From Aquitalea magnusonii (lineage in GTDB: Bacteria; Pseudomonadota; Gammaproteobacteria; Burkholderiales; Chromobacteriaceae), in the NCBI RefSeq assembly GCF_003202035.1, contig NZ_QJKC01000005.1, forward strand, positions 124,001 through 188,000: 64,000 bases of DNA, in the 5' to 3' direction. Positions 38,570 to 47,843 of the stretch are shown here, one piece after another. The translations under genes were made by a program, and so were the position numbers. How positions within the stretch are numbered: position 1 is the stretch's first letter; each line of letters opens with the position of its first letter. The notes under the pieces were generated by a model. It had not been told where the DNA came from, searched no databases, and saw only the letters and a list, made by a program, of their open reading frames with translations.

Positions 38570-40237
38570 CTAGCCCCACACCACGCCACGGGTCAGCAAC
38601 TGTTCCGCACGCAATAGCGCGGCGGCCAGATCCGGCTGCAGATTATCTTCGCCCAGGTCATCCGCCAGCCGCGAGCCCTTGAGCATGGCCAGCACCTCAT
38701 CCGCCGCACCACACAGAATCAGCGTCTTGCCCTGCGCCCTGAGCTTGTCGTTAAGACTGTCCAGTGCCAAGAGGCCGGTGGTATCCAGCAGCACCAGCCG
38801 GTGCAATTGCAGAATGATGACGCGCGCCTGCTCGGCTTGCTGGTGGATGATTTCCACACTGTCCGCTGCGCCGAAGAACAAGGCCCCTTCCACACGAAAG
38901 GCCGCACAGCCATCCGGCACATGCTTGCCGGCAATGGTGTGGCGCTCGAACAGCTGGGCATATTCCGGCAACAAGCGGTTGACCGAGGTATGGCTGGCCA
39001 TGCTGCGGATAAAGAACACCGCCGCCATCAGCAGGCCGATCTGCACTGCCACGGTCAGGTCGAACACCACGGTCAGCACAAAGGTGACAATCAGCACTGC
39101 GGTATCGCGCTTGGGAAACTGGAAGGCCTTGCGGATATCCCAGTCACCCATTTTCAGCGCCACCGCAATCAGGATGGCCGCCAGCACCGCCAGCGGAATA
39201 CTGGCCGCCAAGGGAGCGGCCACCAGCAGGATCAACAGCAACAGCAAGGCATGCACCATGGCCGCCACCGGGGTTTTACCGCCGTTGCTGATATTGGTGG
39301 CAGTACGCGCCACGGCACCGGTCGCCGGAATGCCACCAAAGAACGGTGCCACCATATTGGCAATGCCCTGGCCGATCAGCTCCTGATTGGAGTCGTGCTT
39401 GTCCGCCGTCATGCTGTCGGCCACCACCGCACACAGCAGCGACTCGATGGCCCCCAGCAAGGCAATGGTAAAGGCCGGTGCCAGCAGGTCGGACAGATGG
39501 GTCGGGTCCAGGTCCAGCCCGCCAAAGCTGGGCAGGCCTTGCGGAATGCCACCGAACTTGCTGCCCAGCGTGGCCACCGGCAGGCTGAACAGTGCGGTGA
39601 GCAGCGTGGCCAGCACCAGCGCCACAAAGGGGGCCGGCAACACCCGGTTAAGCCGCTTCGGCCACAACAGGATAAGTAGCAGGCTGGCTGCCGACAGCAG
39701 CAAGGTGGGCCAGTGGAAATTGCCCAGCTGCTCACGCAGGACCTGCATCACGGCAAAGAAACCGGCCGGCATCTTGTCCACCGGCAGGCCGAAGAAATCC
39801 TTCAGCTGGGTCAGGAAAATCAGCACGGCGATGCCATTGGTAAAGCCGGTAATCAGCGGTAGCGGAAAAAAGCGGATCACCTGCCCCAGCCGGAAAAGCC
39901 CCATCAACACCAGCATCACGCCGGACATGAAGGTGCAGATCAGCAGATTGGCCACGCCATACTTGGCCACGATGCCGTAAATGATGACGATGAAGGCCCC
40001 GGTGGGGCCGGTGACCGACAGCCGGCTGCCACCCAGCGCCGCCGCCAGGAAACCGGCAATCACCGCAGTAAAGATACCCGCCTGCGGCGTCACCCCGCTG
40101 GCCATGGCAAATGCCATCGCCAGCGGCAAGGCGACAATGCCGACCGTCAGGCCCGCCATCAGGTCAGCGCGCAGCAGCTGGCGGTTGTAGTGTTGCAGGG
40201 TATCGAGGACACGGGGACGGAAACCCAGACTGAACAT
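38570..40237 (-). CDS. SulP family anion transporter with STAS domain
   Basis: A 555-residue inner-membrane protein: an N-terminal membrane domain of the SulP/SLC26 fold (residues about 20-400), with the SulP signature GLTVGIVALPLAMAFAMASG near residue 28 and FGGIPATGAVARTATNI at about 300, and a C-terminal STAS domain (about 430-540, LLDTTGLLALDSL). Bacterial SulP proteins carry sulfate, bicarbonate or dicarboxylates; the substrate cannot be set here. No carbonic anhydrase is fused or adjacent. ATG at 40237. Confidence 0.93.
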   Translation of the reverse strand: MFSLGFRPRVLDTLQHYNRQLLRADLMAGLTVGIVALPLAMAFAMASGVTPQAGIFTAVIAGFLAAALGGSRLSVTGPTGAFIVIIYGIVAKYGVANLLICTFMSGVMLVLMGLFRLGQVIRFFPLPLITGFTNGIAVLIFLTQLKDFFGLPVDKMPAGFFAVMQVLREQLGNFHWPTLLLSAASLLLILLWPKRLNRVLPAPFVALVLATLLTALFSLPVATLGSKFGGIPQGLPSFGGLDLDPTHLSDLLAPAFTIALLGAIESLLCAVVADSMTADKHDSNQELIGQGIANMVAPFFGGIPATGAVARTATNISNGGKTPVAAMVHALLLLLILLVAAPLAASIPLAVLAAILIAVALKMGDWDIRKAFQFPKRDTAVLIVTFVLTVVFDLTVAVQIGLLMAAVFFIRSMASHTSVNRLLPEYAQLFERHTIAGKHVPDGCAAFRVEGALFFGAADSVEIIHQQAEQARVIILQLHRLVLLDTTGLLALDSLNDKLRAQGKTLILCGAADEVLAMLKGSRLADDLGEDNLQPDLAAALLRAEQLLTRGVVWG

Positions 40238-40453
40238 GGCGACGGCTTTCTGTTGTGGTGAACGGCCGGCAGGTTCTGGCACACCGGCAGCATGGTCATC
40301 CTGTCATCATCGACGCCACGCTCTTGCCATGCAAGCGATGTACGCTTTCCGGCCGCATTCCGACGGTGGCACCGGCCATGGCGGAGGCATATCGACACCC
40401 CAATTCAACAGGCGTAGGATGATTTCATGACCACTTCAGCATGAGGGAAAACC

Positions 40454-41512
40454 ATGACACAAGACAAAAATACCGATCCCGTCACCCCTGCCGTCCCCAC
40501 GGAAGCCCCCGCCCCCCTCACCGACACGGCCGTCAGCAACACAGCGGCGCCGGCCCGCAAGCCCGCTCGCAGCAGCAGCCGTCAAAGCAATGTAAAACGC
40601 GTACATCAGGAATCGATCAAGGCCATCGAAACCATCAGCCAGCAGCCGGTGGCGCTGCAAGTGGCCGAAGCACCACGCGGCACCAGCGAGGACAGCACCA
40701 CGGCCGAGCTGCCGGCCAGCTATCCCTACCGCACCCGCCTGCGCCGTACCGAGTACGAAAAGATCAAACTGGAACTGCAGATCGAGCTGCTGAAGGTACA
40801 GAACTGGGTCAAGGAAACCGGGCAGAAAATCGTCATCCTGTTTGAAGGGCGCGATGCCGCCGGCAAGGGCGGCACCATCAAGCGCTACATGGAACACCTC
40901 AACCCGCGCGGTGCCCGCGTGGTGGCGCTGGAGAAACCGTCCGAGCGCGAACGCACCCAATGGTATTTCCAGCGTTATATCGAACATCTGCCGGCTTCCG
41001 GTGAAATCGTGTTCTTCGACCGCTCCTGGTATAACCGCGCCGGCGTGGAACGGGTCATGGGCTTCTGCACCCCGGACGAATACCTGGAATTCATGCGCCA
41101 GACGCCGCAGCTGGAACGCATGCTGGTCAACAGTGGCATCCACCTGTTCAAGTTCTGGTTCTCGGTCAGCCGCGAAGAACAACTGCGCCGCTTCATCTCG
41201 CGCCGTGATGACCCGCTCAAGCACTGGAAACTGTCGCCCATCGACATCCAGTCGCTGGACAAGTGGGACGACTACACCGCCGCCAAGCAGGCCATGTTCT
41301 TCCACACCAATACCGGCGATGCACCGTGGGTGGTGGTGAAATCGGACGACAAGAAGCGGGCCCGTCTCAACTGCATCCGCCATTTCCTGGCCAGCCTGGA
41401 CTACCCCAACAAGGACCTGCGCGTTGCCCATGCCGCCGATCCGCTGATCGTGGGTGCCCCCAAGCACATGCAGAACGAGGACGAAGACAAGCTGATGCGC
41501 TTCGGCATCTGA
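40454..41512 (+). CDS. ppk2: Polyphosphate kinase 2
   Basis: A 352-residue PPK2-family kinase. The Walker A-type loop GRDAAGKGGTIKRYMEHLNP begins at residue 132, with LEKPSERERTQWYFQRY, the Walker B-type FFDRSWYNRAGVERVMGFC, and FSVSREEQLRRFISRRDDP following. These fit class I PPK2, which phosphorylates nucleoside diphosphates with polyphosphate. The first about 85 residues are a low-complexity Ala/Pro/Thr-rich tail not needed for the fold. Subclass I is inferred from the motif set, and the exact nucleotide preference is unknown. Confidence 0.93.
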   Translation: MTQDKNTDPVTPAVPTEAPAPLTDTAVSNTAAPARKPARSSSRQSNVKRVHQESIKAIETISQQPVALQVAEAPRGTSEDSTTAELPASYPYRTRLRRTEYEKIKLELQIELLKVQNWVKETGQKIVILFEGRDAAGKGGTIKRYMEHLNPRGARVVALEKPSERERTQWYFQRYIEHLPASGEIVFFDRSWYNRAGVERVMGFCTPDEYLEFMRQTPQLERMLVNSGIHLFKFWFSVSREEQLRRFISRRDDPLKHWKLSPIDIQSLDKWDDYTAAKQAMFFHTNTGDAPWVVVKSDDKKRARLNCIRHFLASLDYPNKDLRVAHAADPLIVGAPKHMQNEDEDKLMRFGI

Positions 41513-41629
41513 GAGCCTGGGCAGAAGCAGGGGCCAGCATGCTGGCCAGCTGTTGGTGCCGGTCGTCGCCACGGCCGGCTGCTGTGCTAGAATTCGGCAT
41601 TGTTCCTGCCGATAGCACTCGATACCTCC

Positions 41630-42187
41630 ATGAAAAAACTGCTCTCCAGCCTTGCCCTGTGCGCCTTGCCCTTGCTGGCACACGCTGCACCGGTAGTGGA
41701 AATGACCACCAACAAAGGCGTGATCGAAATCACCCTGGATTCGGCCAAGGCGCCCAAGACCGTGGCCAACTTCGTCAGCTATGCCAAGGCCGGTTTTTAC
41801 AACGGTACGGTGTTTCACCGCATCATCGACGGTTTCATGATCCAGGGAGGCGGCTTTGACGGCAAACTGGAACAAAAGAAAACCAATGCGCCCATTCCGA
41901 ATGAAGCCGCCAACGGCCTGAAAAACACCATCGGCAGCATTGCCATGGCACGCACCGCCGACCCCAATTCGGCAACGGCACAGTTTTTCATCAATGTGGC
42001 CAATAATGAATTCCTTGATTACAAGAACCCGACACCGCAAGGCATCGGCTATGCCGTGTTCGGCAAGGTAAGCAAGGGGATGGATGTGGTCAACCGCATT
42101 GCCAAGACCCACACCGGCAGCATGAAAGGCATGGACGACGTGCCGTTCGAGCCCATCGTGATCCAGAAGGTGGTAGTCAAGCCCTGA
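41630..42187 (+). CDS. ppiA: Periplasmic peptidyl-prolyl cis-trans isomerase, cyclophilin type
   Basis: A 185-residue cyclophilin with a clear Sec signal peptide ([20 protein letters not shown], cleavage after Ala20). The mature domain has the catalytic [13 protein letters not shown] and [18 protein letters not shown] blocks. It helps fold exported proteins. The ATG at 41630 is chosen because it starts the signal peptide. It lies 82 bp ahead of a second, cytoplasmic cyclophilin, probably an old duplication. Confidence 0.95.
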   Translation: MKKLLSSLALCALPLLAHAAPVVEMTTNKGVIEITLDSAKAPKTVANFVSYAKAGFYNGTVFHRIIDGFMIQGGGFDGKLEQKKTNAPIPNEAANGLKNTIGSIAMARTADPNSATAQFFINVANNEFLDYKNPTPQGIGYAVFGKVSKGMDVVNRIAKTHTGSMKGMDDVPFEPIVIQKVVVKP

Positions 42188-42269
42188 CCTGCCGCCAGGC
42201 GGTCCGGCAGGCCCGGACCGCACACCACCACATCAGCAAGCATTCGCTTCAGACACAAGGATGACCCTC

Positions 42270-42761
42270 ATGATCAAACTGACCACCAATTTTGGCGACA
42301 TCGTACTGGAACTGTTCAGCGACAAGGCTCCGCTTACCGCAGCCAACTTTGAAGAATACGTCAAGAGCGGCCACTATGATGGCACCATCTTCCATCGCGT
42401 CATCAACGGTTTCATGATTCAGGGCGGCGGTTTTGATGCCGACATGAAGCAAAAGGACACCCGCGATCCGATCAAGAACGAAGCCAACAACGGCATTTCC
42501 AACAAGACCTACACCGTGGCCATGGCGCGTACCATGGACCCGCACTCCGCTTCGGCACAGTTCTTCATCAATGTAGCCGACAACGACTTCCTCGACTTCA
42601 AATCCGAAACCACCCAGGGCTGGGGCTACGCCGTATTCGGCCAGGTGGTGGAAGGCCAGGATGTGGTTGACCGCATCAAGACCGTACGCACCGGTCGCAG
42701 CGGCGGCCACCAGGATGTACCGGTAGAGGCCGTGGTGCTGGAAAAAGCCGAAATCATCTGA
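42270..42761 (+). CDS. ppiB: Cytoplasmic peptidyl-prolyl cis-trans isomerase B
   Basis: A 163-residue cyclophilin without a signal peptide, beginning [16 protein letters not shown]. The active site [14 protein letters not shown] and [17 protein letters not shown] is complete. The start at 42270 is preferred to the ATG at 42261 because an AAGGA ribosome site lies nine bases before it and would touch the earlier one. A weak hairpin (42802-42823, followed by CTTTGCTTT) may end its transcript. Confidence 0.95.
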   Translation: MIKLTTNFGDIVLELFSDKAPLTAANFEEYVKSGHYDGTIFHRVINGFMIQGGGFDADMKQKDTRDPIKNEANNGISNKTYTVAMARTMDPHSASAQFFINVADNDFLDFKSETTQGWGYAVFGQVVEGQDVVDRIKTVRTGRSGGHQDVPVEAVVLEKAEII

Positions 42762-42873
42762 TACGGCGGCCCGGCGCCCCTGCCGGGTCCTGTCATGCCA
42801 GCCAGCCGCCGCAAGGCAGCTGGCTTTGCTTTAGCCAACGCCTTCATTGGCCATTTGCCGCTGCCTACCCACC

Positions 42874-43596
42874 ATGAGCCATCACTTCATCTCCGACCTG
42901 CACCTGAGCGAAGACACCCCGGCACTCTGCCAGCTGTTCACCAAGACCTTGCAGCAATGGCAAGGACAGATCGACAGCCTGTTCATTCTGGGCGACCTGT
43001 TCGAATACTGGGTGGGCGATGACGATGACAGCGCGTTCTTGCAACCCTTGCTGGCCGCCATGCAGCAGTTCTCGCGCCACACCCCGCTGCAGGTGATGCG
43101 TGGCAACCGCGATTTTTTGCTGGGCGAGGGTTTTAGCCAGCGCTCCGGTGCAGTACTACTGGAAGATCCTTACCTGCTGCAAGCCTACGGCCAGCGCTAT
43201 CTGCTCAGCCACGGCGATGCCCTGTGCACGGCCGATACCGCCTATCAGCAATTCCGTGCCATGAGCCGCAATCCGGCCTGGCAAGCGGCCATGCTGGCCA
43301 GGCCACTGGCCGAGCGCCACGCCATCGCGGCGCAGGCACGCAGCCAGAGTGAGGCCGCCAAGCAGCAGCAAGGCCTGAGCGCCATCACCGACGTGACCGA
43401 CAGCGCCGTGCTGGAACTGCTGGAGCAGTACGACTGGCCGACGCTGATCCATGGCCACACCCACCGCCCGGCCACCCACCGCCACCAGCAAGGCAGTCGC
43501 CAGGCCGAACGCTGGGTCATCCGCGACTGGCACGGTACCGAGGGGGCTTACCTGCGGCTGGATGCTTCCGGCCTGATGGCGCTGCCACTGGGCTAA
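42874..43596 (+). CDS. lpxH: UDP-2,3-diacylglucosamine diphosphatase
   Basis: A 240-residue metallophosphoesterase of normal LpxH length. The five metal and phosphate blocks are in order: ISDLHLSED (Asp8, His10), GDLFEYWVGDDDD, RGNRDFLLG, LSHGDALCT, and IHGHTHRPATH. It hydrolyses UDP-2,3-diacylglucosamine to lipid X at the inner membrane, step four of lipid A synthesis. The ATG at 42874 is used; a TTG nine codons earlier is not supported. Confidence 0.96.
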   Translation: MSHHFISDLHLSEDTPALCQLFTKTLQQWQGQIDSLFILGDLFEYWVGDDDDSAFLQPLLAAMQQFSRHTPLQVMRGNRDFLLGEGFSQRSGAVLLEDPYLLQAYGQRYLLSHGDALCTADTAYQQFRAMSRNPAWQAAMLARPLAERHAIAAQARSQSEAAKQQQGLSAITDVTDSAVLELLEQYDWPTLIHGHTHRPATHRHQQGSRQAERWVIRDWHGTEGAYLRLDASGLMALPLG

Positions 43597-44109
43597 GATG
43601 CTGGTCATCGTCGGCGCTGCGTCGCTGATCTTGCCTTAAAACGCCGGTGCACTGCGCAGCGACTCACGCCACCGCAGCCCTGGCCGTTTGCGCCTTTCCC
43701 CCCTGGCGCGCGAAACCTTGCACACCCACCAAGAAGCGCCACCCCAACTCGGCGGCGACCTTGCGCCTGTCCGGTCCCGAGCGTGTCGGCGCCGGCGCAG
43801 CTTGACCGGGGACAGCAGGCTGACCTGCTGGCCGCACCAAGCCGGCTCGTCCACCCCCTCCCCAACAGGCCAGAGCCGATCCGACATCCCGGCCGCGGGT
43901 GGTGATCACCCACCTCACCAGCGCCAGCAAACTTCAAGCTAAACTGTTCTTTAGACTGGGCTTTTTCAGTCAGGCCGTCCTCGCATGTGCTATGCCTGTT
44001 AATGGGCAATGCGGATGGGCAGCCTGTTTGCCGCCCCTCCTGCCCGATAACAACAGCACACGGTCACCAGACCAGGCGACAGCCATGTGCCCGCATCGGG
44101 GAAAATCTC
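43597..44109. other. Gene-poor 513-bp region between lpxH and the chemoreceptor gene
   Basis: I see no supportable gene. The first about 340 bp are very GC-rich, and frames stay open on the minus strand by composition alone. They give a Gly/Ala/Arg-rich sequence without domain features and no ribosome site. The last about 150 bp return to ordinary intergenic composition and should hold the chemoreceptor promoter. The GC-rich part may be an intergenic repeat or an eroded gene. Confidence 0.4.
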
Positions 44110-45696
44110 ATGTTCGATCATCACCGTGTTTTTTCGGTGCGCCAGCGCTTTGTCTGGCTCACGCTGGTCCTGGCAACTTTACTGGCCTGCGTGGCCATGG
44201 GGGCTGCCCTGCTCATCCGGCAAATCACCATTGGCGGTGCGCAATATCAGCGCATTGTTCTGGCCAAGGATCTGGTTGCCGACATTCTTCCCCCTCCGTC
44301 CTACATCATCGAGGCCAATTTGCTCAGCTACCAGTTGCGCCAGGCGCCACCAGCACAGCAGGCCAGCATCATCAGCCAGCTGCAGCGCTGCGAACAGGCA
44401 TTCAATCAGCGCTACCAATACTGGCAACAACAGGCCCTGCCCATTCCGCTGCGTGATGCACTCATTGGCCAGGCACAGCAATATGGGCGGGAATTCTTTG
44501 TCCTGCTCGATCAGCAGCTGATACCTGCCCTGCAAAAACAGCAAACCGGCAAGGCGGCTGCCGTTTTTGCCAATATGCAGCAGGCGTATGCACAGCACCG
44601 CCAGGCCATCGACAAAGCCGTTTCACTGGCGCAGCAATACCAGACCCAGCTGGAAAGCGAAGCCGACAACAGCAATCTGCGCAACTGGCTATTGCTGGGG
44701 CTGGCACTGATGACGACCGTACTGGTCGTCGCCCTGCTGCTGCGCCGGAGCTACCGCCAGCTGATTGCCCTGCTGGGGGCCGAGCCGCTACAAACCCGCC
44801 AGCATATCAGTGAGCTGGCCGAGGGCTTGTGGCACACCCGGCTGCAACAGGCCGACCCGAACAGCATGAGCGGGGTGCTGGACAGCATGATCAGCCGTCT
44901 GAGCCGGGTGATGCAGGGGATCCGGCAAACAGCCCATGACATGACAGCCCTCTCCGGCCGCGTCGAACATGCGGCCAGCCATATCGGCGATCAAACCAGC
45001 AGCGAAGCAGCCCATCTGGAGGAAATCGCCACCACCTTGCAGCAGTTCTCCTCCATGCTGGACGCCACCATGCACAGTGTGCAGGAAACCGAACACCAAT
45101 CCGGCATTGCGGTAGAGGCCAGCCGCGAGGGTCGCCTGCTGGTAGAAAACACCCTGCAGGCACTGCATCACATCATCAATTGCATCGATCAGATCGACGA
45201 TATTGTCTACCAGACGGATTTGCTGGCCTTGAACGCCAGTATTGAAGCCGCCCGCGCCGGCGAGCACGGCAAAGGTTTTGCCGTCGTGGCACAGGAAGTG
45301 CGCAAACTGGCCCAGCGCAGCAAGGATGTGGCCCTGGAAATCCAGCAGCTGTCACACCAGACCATGCAGCGCGCCCAGCATGCCGACAGCGCCATGGGCA
45401 CACTGGAGCAAACCATGGTCCAGACCCAGCGCCTGATCGAACACATCACCAACAGCAGCAAAGAGCAGAGCCTGGGCATTGGCCAGATTTCGCAGTCACT
45501 GAACCAGCTGAGCAATTCATCGGTACAAAATGCCGAAGAATCGCTGAACATGGCCACACTTTCCCGCGAAATGCTGCAACACAGCGCAGCACTGCAACAG
45601 CGTGTTGCCTATTTCCGCCTGCACGATGAAGCCGGCGCAGCCGCACCACAGCCTGCCGAACACCAGCCTGCCCCTGACGCGACGCCCCGGTTTTAG
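44110..45696 (+). CDS. Methyl-accepting chemotaxis protein
   Basis: A 528-residue transmembrane chemoreceptor. The first membrane helix is at about 12-35, a mostly helical periplasmic sensor of about 155 residues follows (four-helix-bundle type by appearance), and the second helix is at about 197-216. A weak HAMP-like linker leads to a cytoplasmic signalling domain with the conserved hairpin tip [20 protein letters not shown] followed by [22 protein letters not shown]. It relays a chemical signal to CheA/CheW. The ligand is unknown; the lactate permease gene lies next downstream, but the 196-bp gap gives no proof of a functional link. Confidence 0.93.
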   Translation: MFDHHRVFSVRQRFVWLTLVLATLLACVAMGAALLIRQITIGGAQYQRIVLAKDLVADILPPPSYIIEANLLSYQLRQAPPAQQASIISQLQRCEQAFNQRYQYWQQQALPIPLRDALIGQAQQYGREFFVLLDQQLIPALQKQQTGKAAAVFANMQQAYAQHRQAIDKAVSLAQQYQTQLESEADNSNLRNWLLLGLALMTTVLVVALLLRRSYRQLIALLGAEPLQTRQHISELAEGLWHTRLQQADPNSMSGVLDSMISRLSRVMQGIRQTAHDMTALSGRVEHAASHIGDQTSSEAAHLEEIATTLQQFSSMLDATMHSVQETEHQSGIAVEASREGRLLVENTLQALHHIINCIDQIDDIVYQTDLLALNASIEAARAGEHGKGFAVVAQEVRKLAQRSKDVALEIQQLSHQTMQRAQHADSAMGTLEQTMVQTQRLIEHITNSSKEQSLGIGQISQSLNQLSNSSVQNAEESLNMATLSREMLQHSAALQQRVAYFRLHDEAGAAAPQPAEHQPAPDATPRF

Positions 45697-45892
45697 GGCG
45701 GCTGCGACCGGCTCCCGCCGTGCCGATAAAGGGTAAACCCGCAAGGGCAAGCCCTAAATGACGTTTTGATGCGCAATCACTACAGTTGCAGCATCCGCCA
45801 CCAGTACAAAAACAGGCGGAACGCTCGATAACGGGCCCGTCCGCCGCGACGCACAGCCCGATCAACGCCAACAATCATTGGAGAGAACCATT

Positions 45893-47557
45893 ATGTGGTC
45901 CCACGTCTACGACCCACTGGGCAACCCGTGGCTGTCTACGCTGTGCGCAGCGCTGCCGGTCATCGTGCTGCTGGGCGCACTCGGCATTTTTCATATCAAG
46001 GCACACATCGCCGCCCTGATGGGCTTGATCACCTCACTGGTGGTCGCCATCGGCATCTTCGGCATGCCCGGCAGCATGGCAGTCAGCGCCACCCTGATGG
46101 GGGCGGCCAATGGCCTGCTGCCCATTGGCTGGATCATTCTCAACGTGATCTTCCTGTACCAGCTGACCGAACGCAAAGGCCAGTTTGCCATCCTGCGCGA
46201 GAGCATTACCGGCGTGACGCAGGACCGTCGCCTGCAACTGTTGCTGATCGCCTTTTGCTTCGGCGCCTTCTTTGAAGGTGCCGGTGGCTTCGGCACCCCG
46301 GTTGCGGTAACCGGCGCCATGCTGATCGGCCTGGGCTTCTCGCCGCTGGCCGCATCCGGCCTGTCGCTGATCGCCAATACCGCACCGGTTGCCTACGGCG
46401 CACTGGGCACCCCGATCACCACCCTGGCCAAGGTCACCGGCATCGATGTGATGCTGATTTCCTCCATGGTAGGTCGCCAGATGACCATCTTCGCCGTCAT
46501 CGTGCCGTTCTGGCTGCTGATTGCCTTCTGCGGCTGGAAGAATACCCTGCGCATCTGGCCTGCCGCCTTGGTGGCCGGTCTGTCCTTCGCCATTCCGCAG
46601 CTGATTGTCTCCAACACCATGGGCCCGGAACTGGTGGCGGTGATTGCCTCGGTCTGCTCCATTGCGGCACTGGTATTCTTCCTCAAGGTATGGCACCCGA
46701 AAGAGGTGTACACCTCCACCGCCGGCACCATGGCCGGCGCGGCTGCCGAAGCTGCCGGCAACACCGGCCTGCAAGCCAAGCATGGCTACAGCACCGGCGA
46801 CGTGATCCGCGCCTGGCTGCCGTGGCTGATCCTGTCGGTGCTGGTTTTCGCCTGGGGCTCGCCCAGCGTGAAAAAGGCACTGGATGCCATCTTCACCCTG
46901 GATATCCAGTGGCCGGGTCTGCATAACCTGGTACAGAAGATGCCGCCGGTGGTGGCCAAGCCGCACCTGGAAGCTGCTGTCTACAAGCTGAACCTGCTGT
47001 CTACCACCGGTACCGGCATCCTGGTGGCTGGCATCCTGTCCGGCCTGATCATGGGCTACCGCCCGAGCGAGCTGGTCAAGATTTATGGCCAGACCTTCTG
47101 GTCGCTTCGTTACTCGCTGATCACCATCGTGGCCATGCTGGCACTGGGCTACCTGACCCGCTACTCCGGCGTGGACATCACCCTGGGTCTGGCCTTCTCC
47201 CACACTGGCGTGCTCTACCCCTTCTTCGGCACCTTGCTGGGCTGGCTGGGCGTGGCACTGACCGGTTCGGACACCGCAGCCAACGTATTGTTTGGCGGTC
47301 TGCAAAAGGCATCGGCCACCCAGTTGGGCCTGTCGCCGGTACTGATGACTGCCGCCAACTCGGCCGGTGGTGTGATGGGCAAGATGATCGATGCCCAGTC
47401 CATCGTGGTGGCCTCCACGGCCACCCAGTACTACGGCAAGGAAGGCGTGATCCTGCGCTATGTGTTCTTCCACTCGCTGGCCCTGGCCTGCCTGGTTGGC
47501 CTGGTCGTCACCGCCATGGCCTACCTGCCGCCATTCACGCTGCTGGTATTGCACTAA
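45893..47557 (+). CDS. lldP: L-lactate permease
   Basis: A 554-residue inner-membrane transporter of the LctP family, length as in E. coli LldP (551). WSHVYDPLGNPWLSTLCAALP at the N-terminus, the FGAFFEGAGGFGTPVAVTGA block and VALTGSDTAANVLFGGLQ towards the C-terminus are diagnostic; about 13 hydrophobic segments are visible. It imports L-lactate (also D-lactate and glycolate in E. coli) with protons. No lactate dehydrogenase genes are adjacent. ATG at 45893 after GGAGAG; strong terminator behind. Confidence 0.96.
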   Translation: MWSHVYDPLGNPWLSTLCAALPVIVLLGALGIFHIKAHIAALMGLITSLVVAIGIFGMPGSMAVSATLMGAANGLLPIGWIILNVIFLYQLTERKGQFAILRESITGVTQDRRLQLLLIAFCFGAFFEGAGGFGTPVAVTGAMLIGLGFSPLAASGLSLIANTAPVAYGALGTPITTLAKVTGIDVMLISSMVGRQMTIFAVIVPFWLLIAFCGWKNTLRIWPAALVAGLSFAIPQLIVSNTMGPELVAVIASVCSIAALVFFLKVWHPKEVYTSTAGTMAGAAAEAAGNTGLQAKHGYSTGDVIRAWLPWLILSVLVFAWGSPSVKKALDAIFTLDIQWPGLHNLVQKMPPVVAKPHLEAAVYKLNLLSTTGTGILVAGILSGLIMGYRPSELVKIYGQTFWSLRYSLITIVAMLALGYLTRYSGVDITLGLAFSHTGVLYPFFGTLLGWLGVALTGSDTAANVLFGGLQKASATQLGLSPVLMTAANSAGGVMGKMIDAQSIVVASTATQYYGKEGVILRYVFFHSLALACLVGLVVTAMAYLPPFTLLVLH

Positions 47558-47585
47558 AGCGTCATGGCACCAGTGGGTGCCAGAC

Positions 47586-47623
47586 AAAAAGCCCCGCCAA
47601 CGATACTTGGCGGGGCTTTTTTT
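47586..47623 (+). terminator. Rho-independent terminator of lldP
   Basis: A 14-bp stem AAAAGCCCCGCCAA/TTGGCGGGGCTTTT with a CGATAC loop and a seven-T run. Being symmetric, it may also end the minus-strand uxuB transcript. Confidence 0.95.
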
Positions 47624-47843
47624 ATCGGCGCAGCGCGCAGCGCACGCTATAGCGGACAAACCAGTCCTGAATGTGCCGCGACAGCTCCGGCACCGAGCGG
47701 CCGATCTCCTGCACATCTGCCGTCATGGCCGCTTCACCGGCGGCATCCCTTGTCTGCCAGGTGCTGACAATCTGGGTGTGCTGCTCAATCAGCAAGGCCG
47801 GCGGCGACATCGTATCCCGGCTGAGAAAACGCACGGTCGATTT
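47622..47843 (-). pseudogene. rspR: C-terminal remnant of an RspR-like GntR/FCD regulator
   Basis: In the frame alternative to uxuB, about 73 codons read as the last part of an FCD ligand-binding domain: VRFLSRDTMSPPALLIEQH, then a RDAAGEAAM helix, then VQEIGRSVPELSRHIQDWF. Compared from memory with the C-terminus of E. coli RspR (YdfH), the order and spacing of SPP, QH, RDG, AM, QEI and DWF agree. RspR is the GntR regulator of rspAB, and rspA and rspB lie upstream in this same cluster. The remnant has no start codon, no helix-turn-helix and no N-terminal FCD half. It begins exactly where uxuB loses similarity to its family, so a deletion probably joined the two genes. Confidence 0.7.

Noticed and set aside
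43605-44009. A 134-codon minus-strand frame between lpxH and the chemoreceptor
   Set aside because: It is low-complexity Gly/Ala/Arg sequence without features, explained by GC content.
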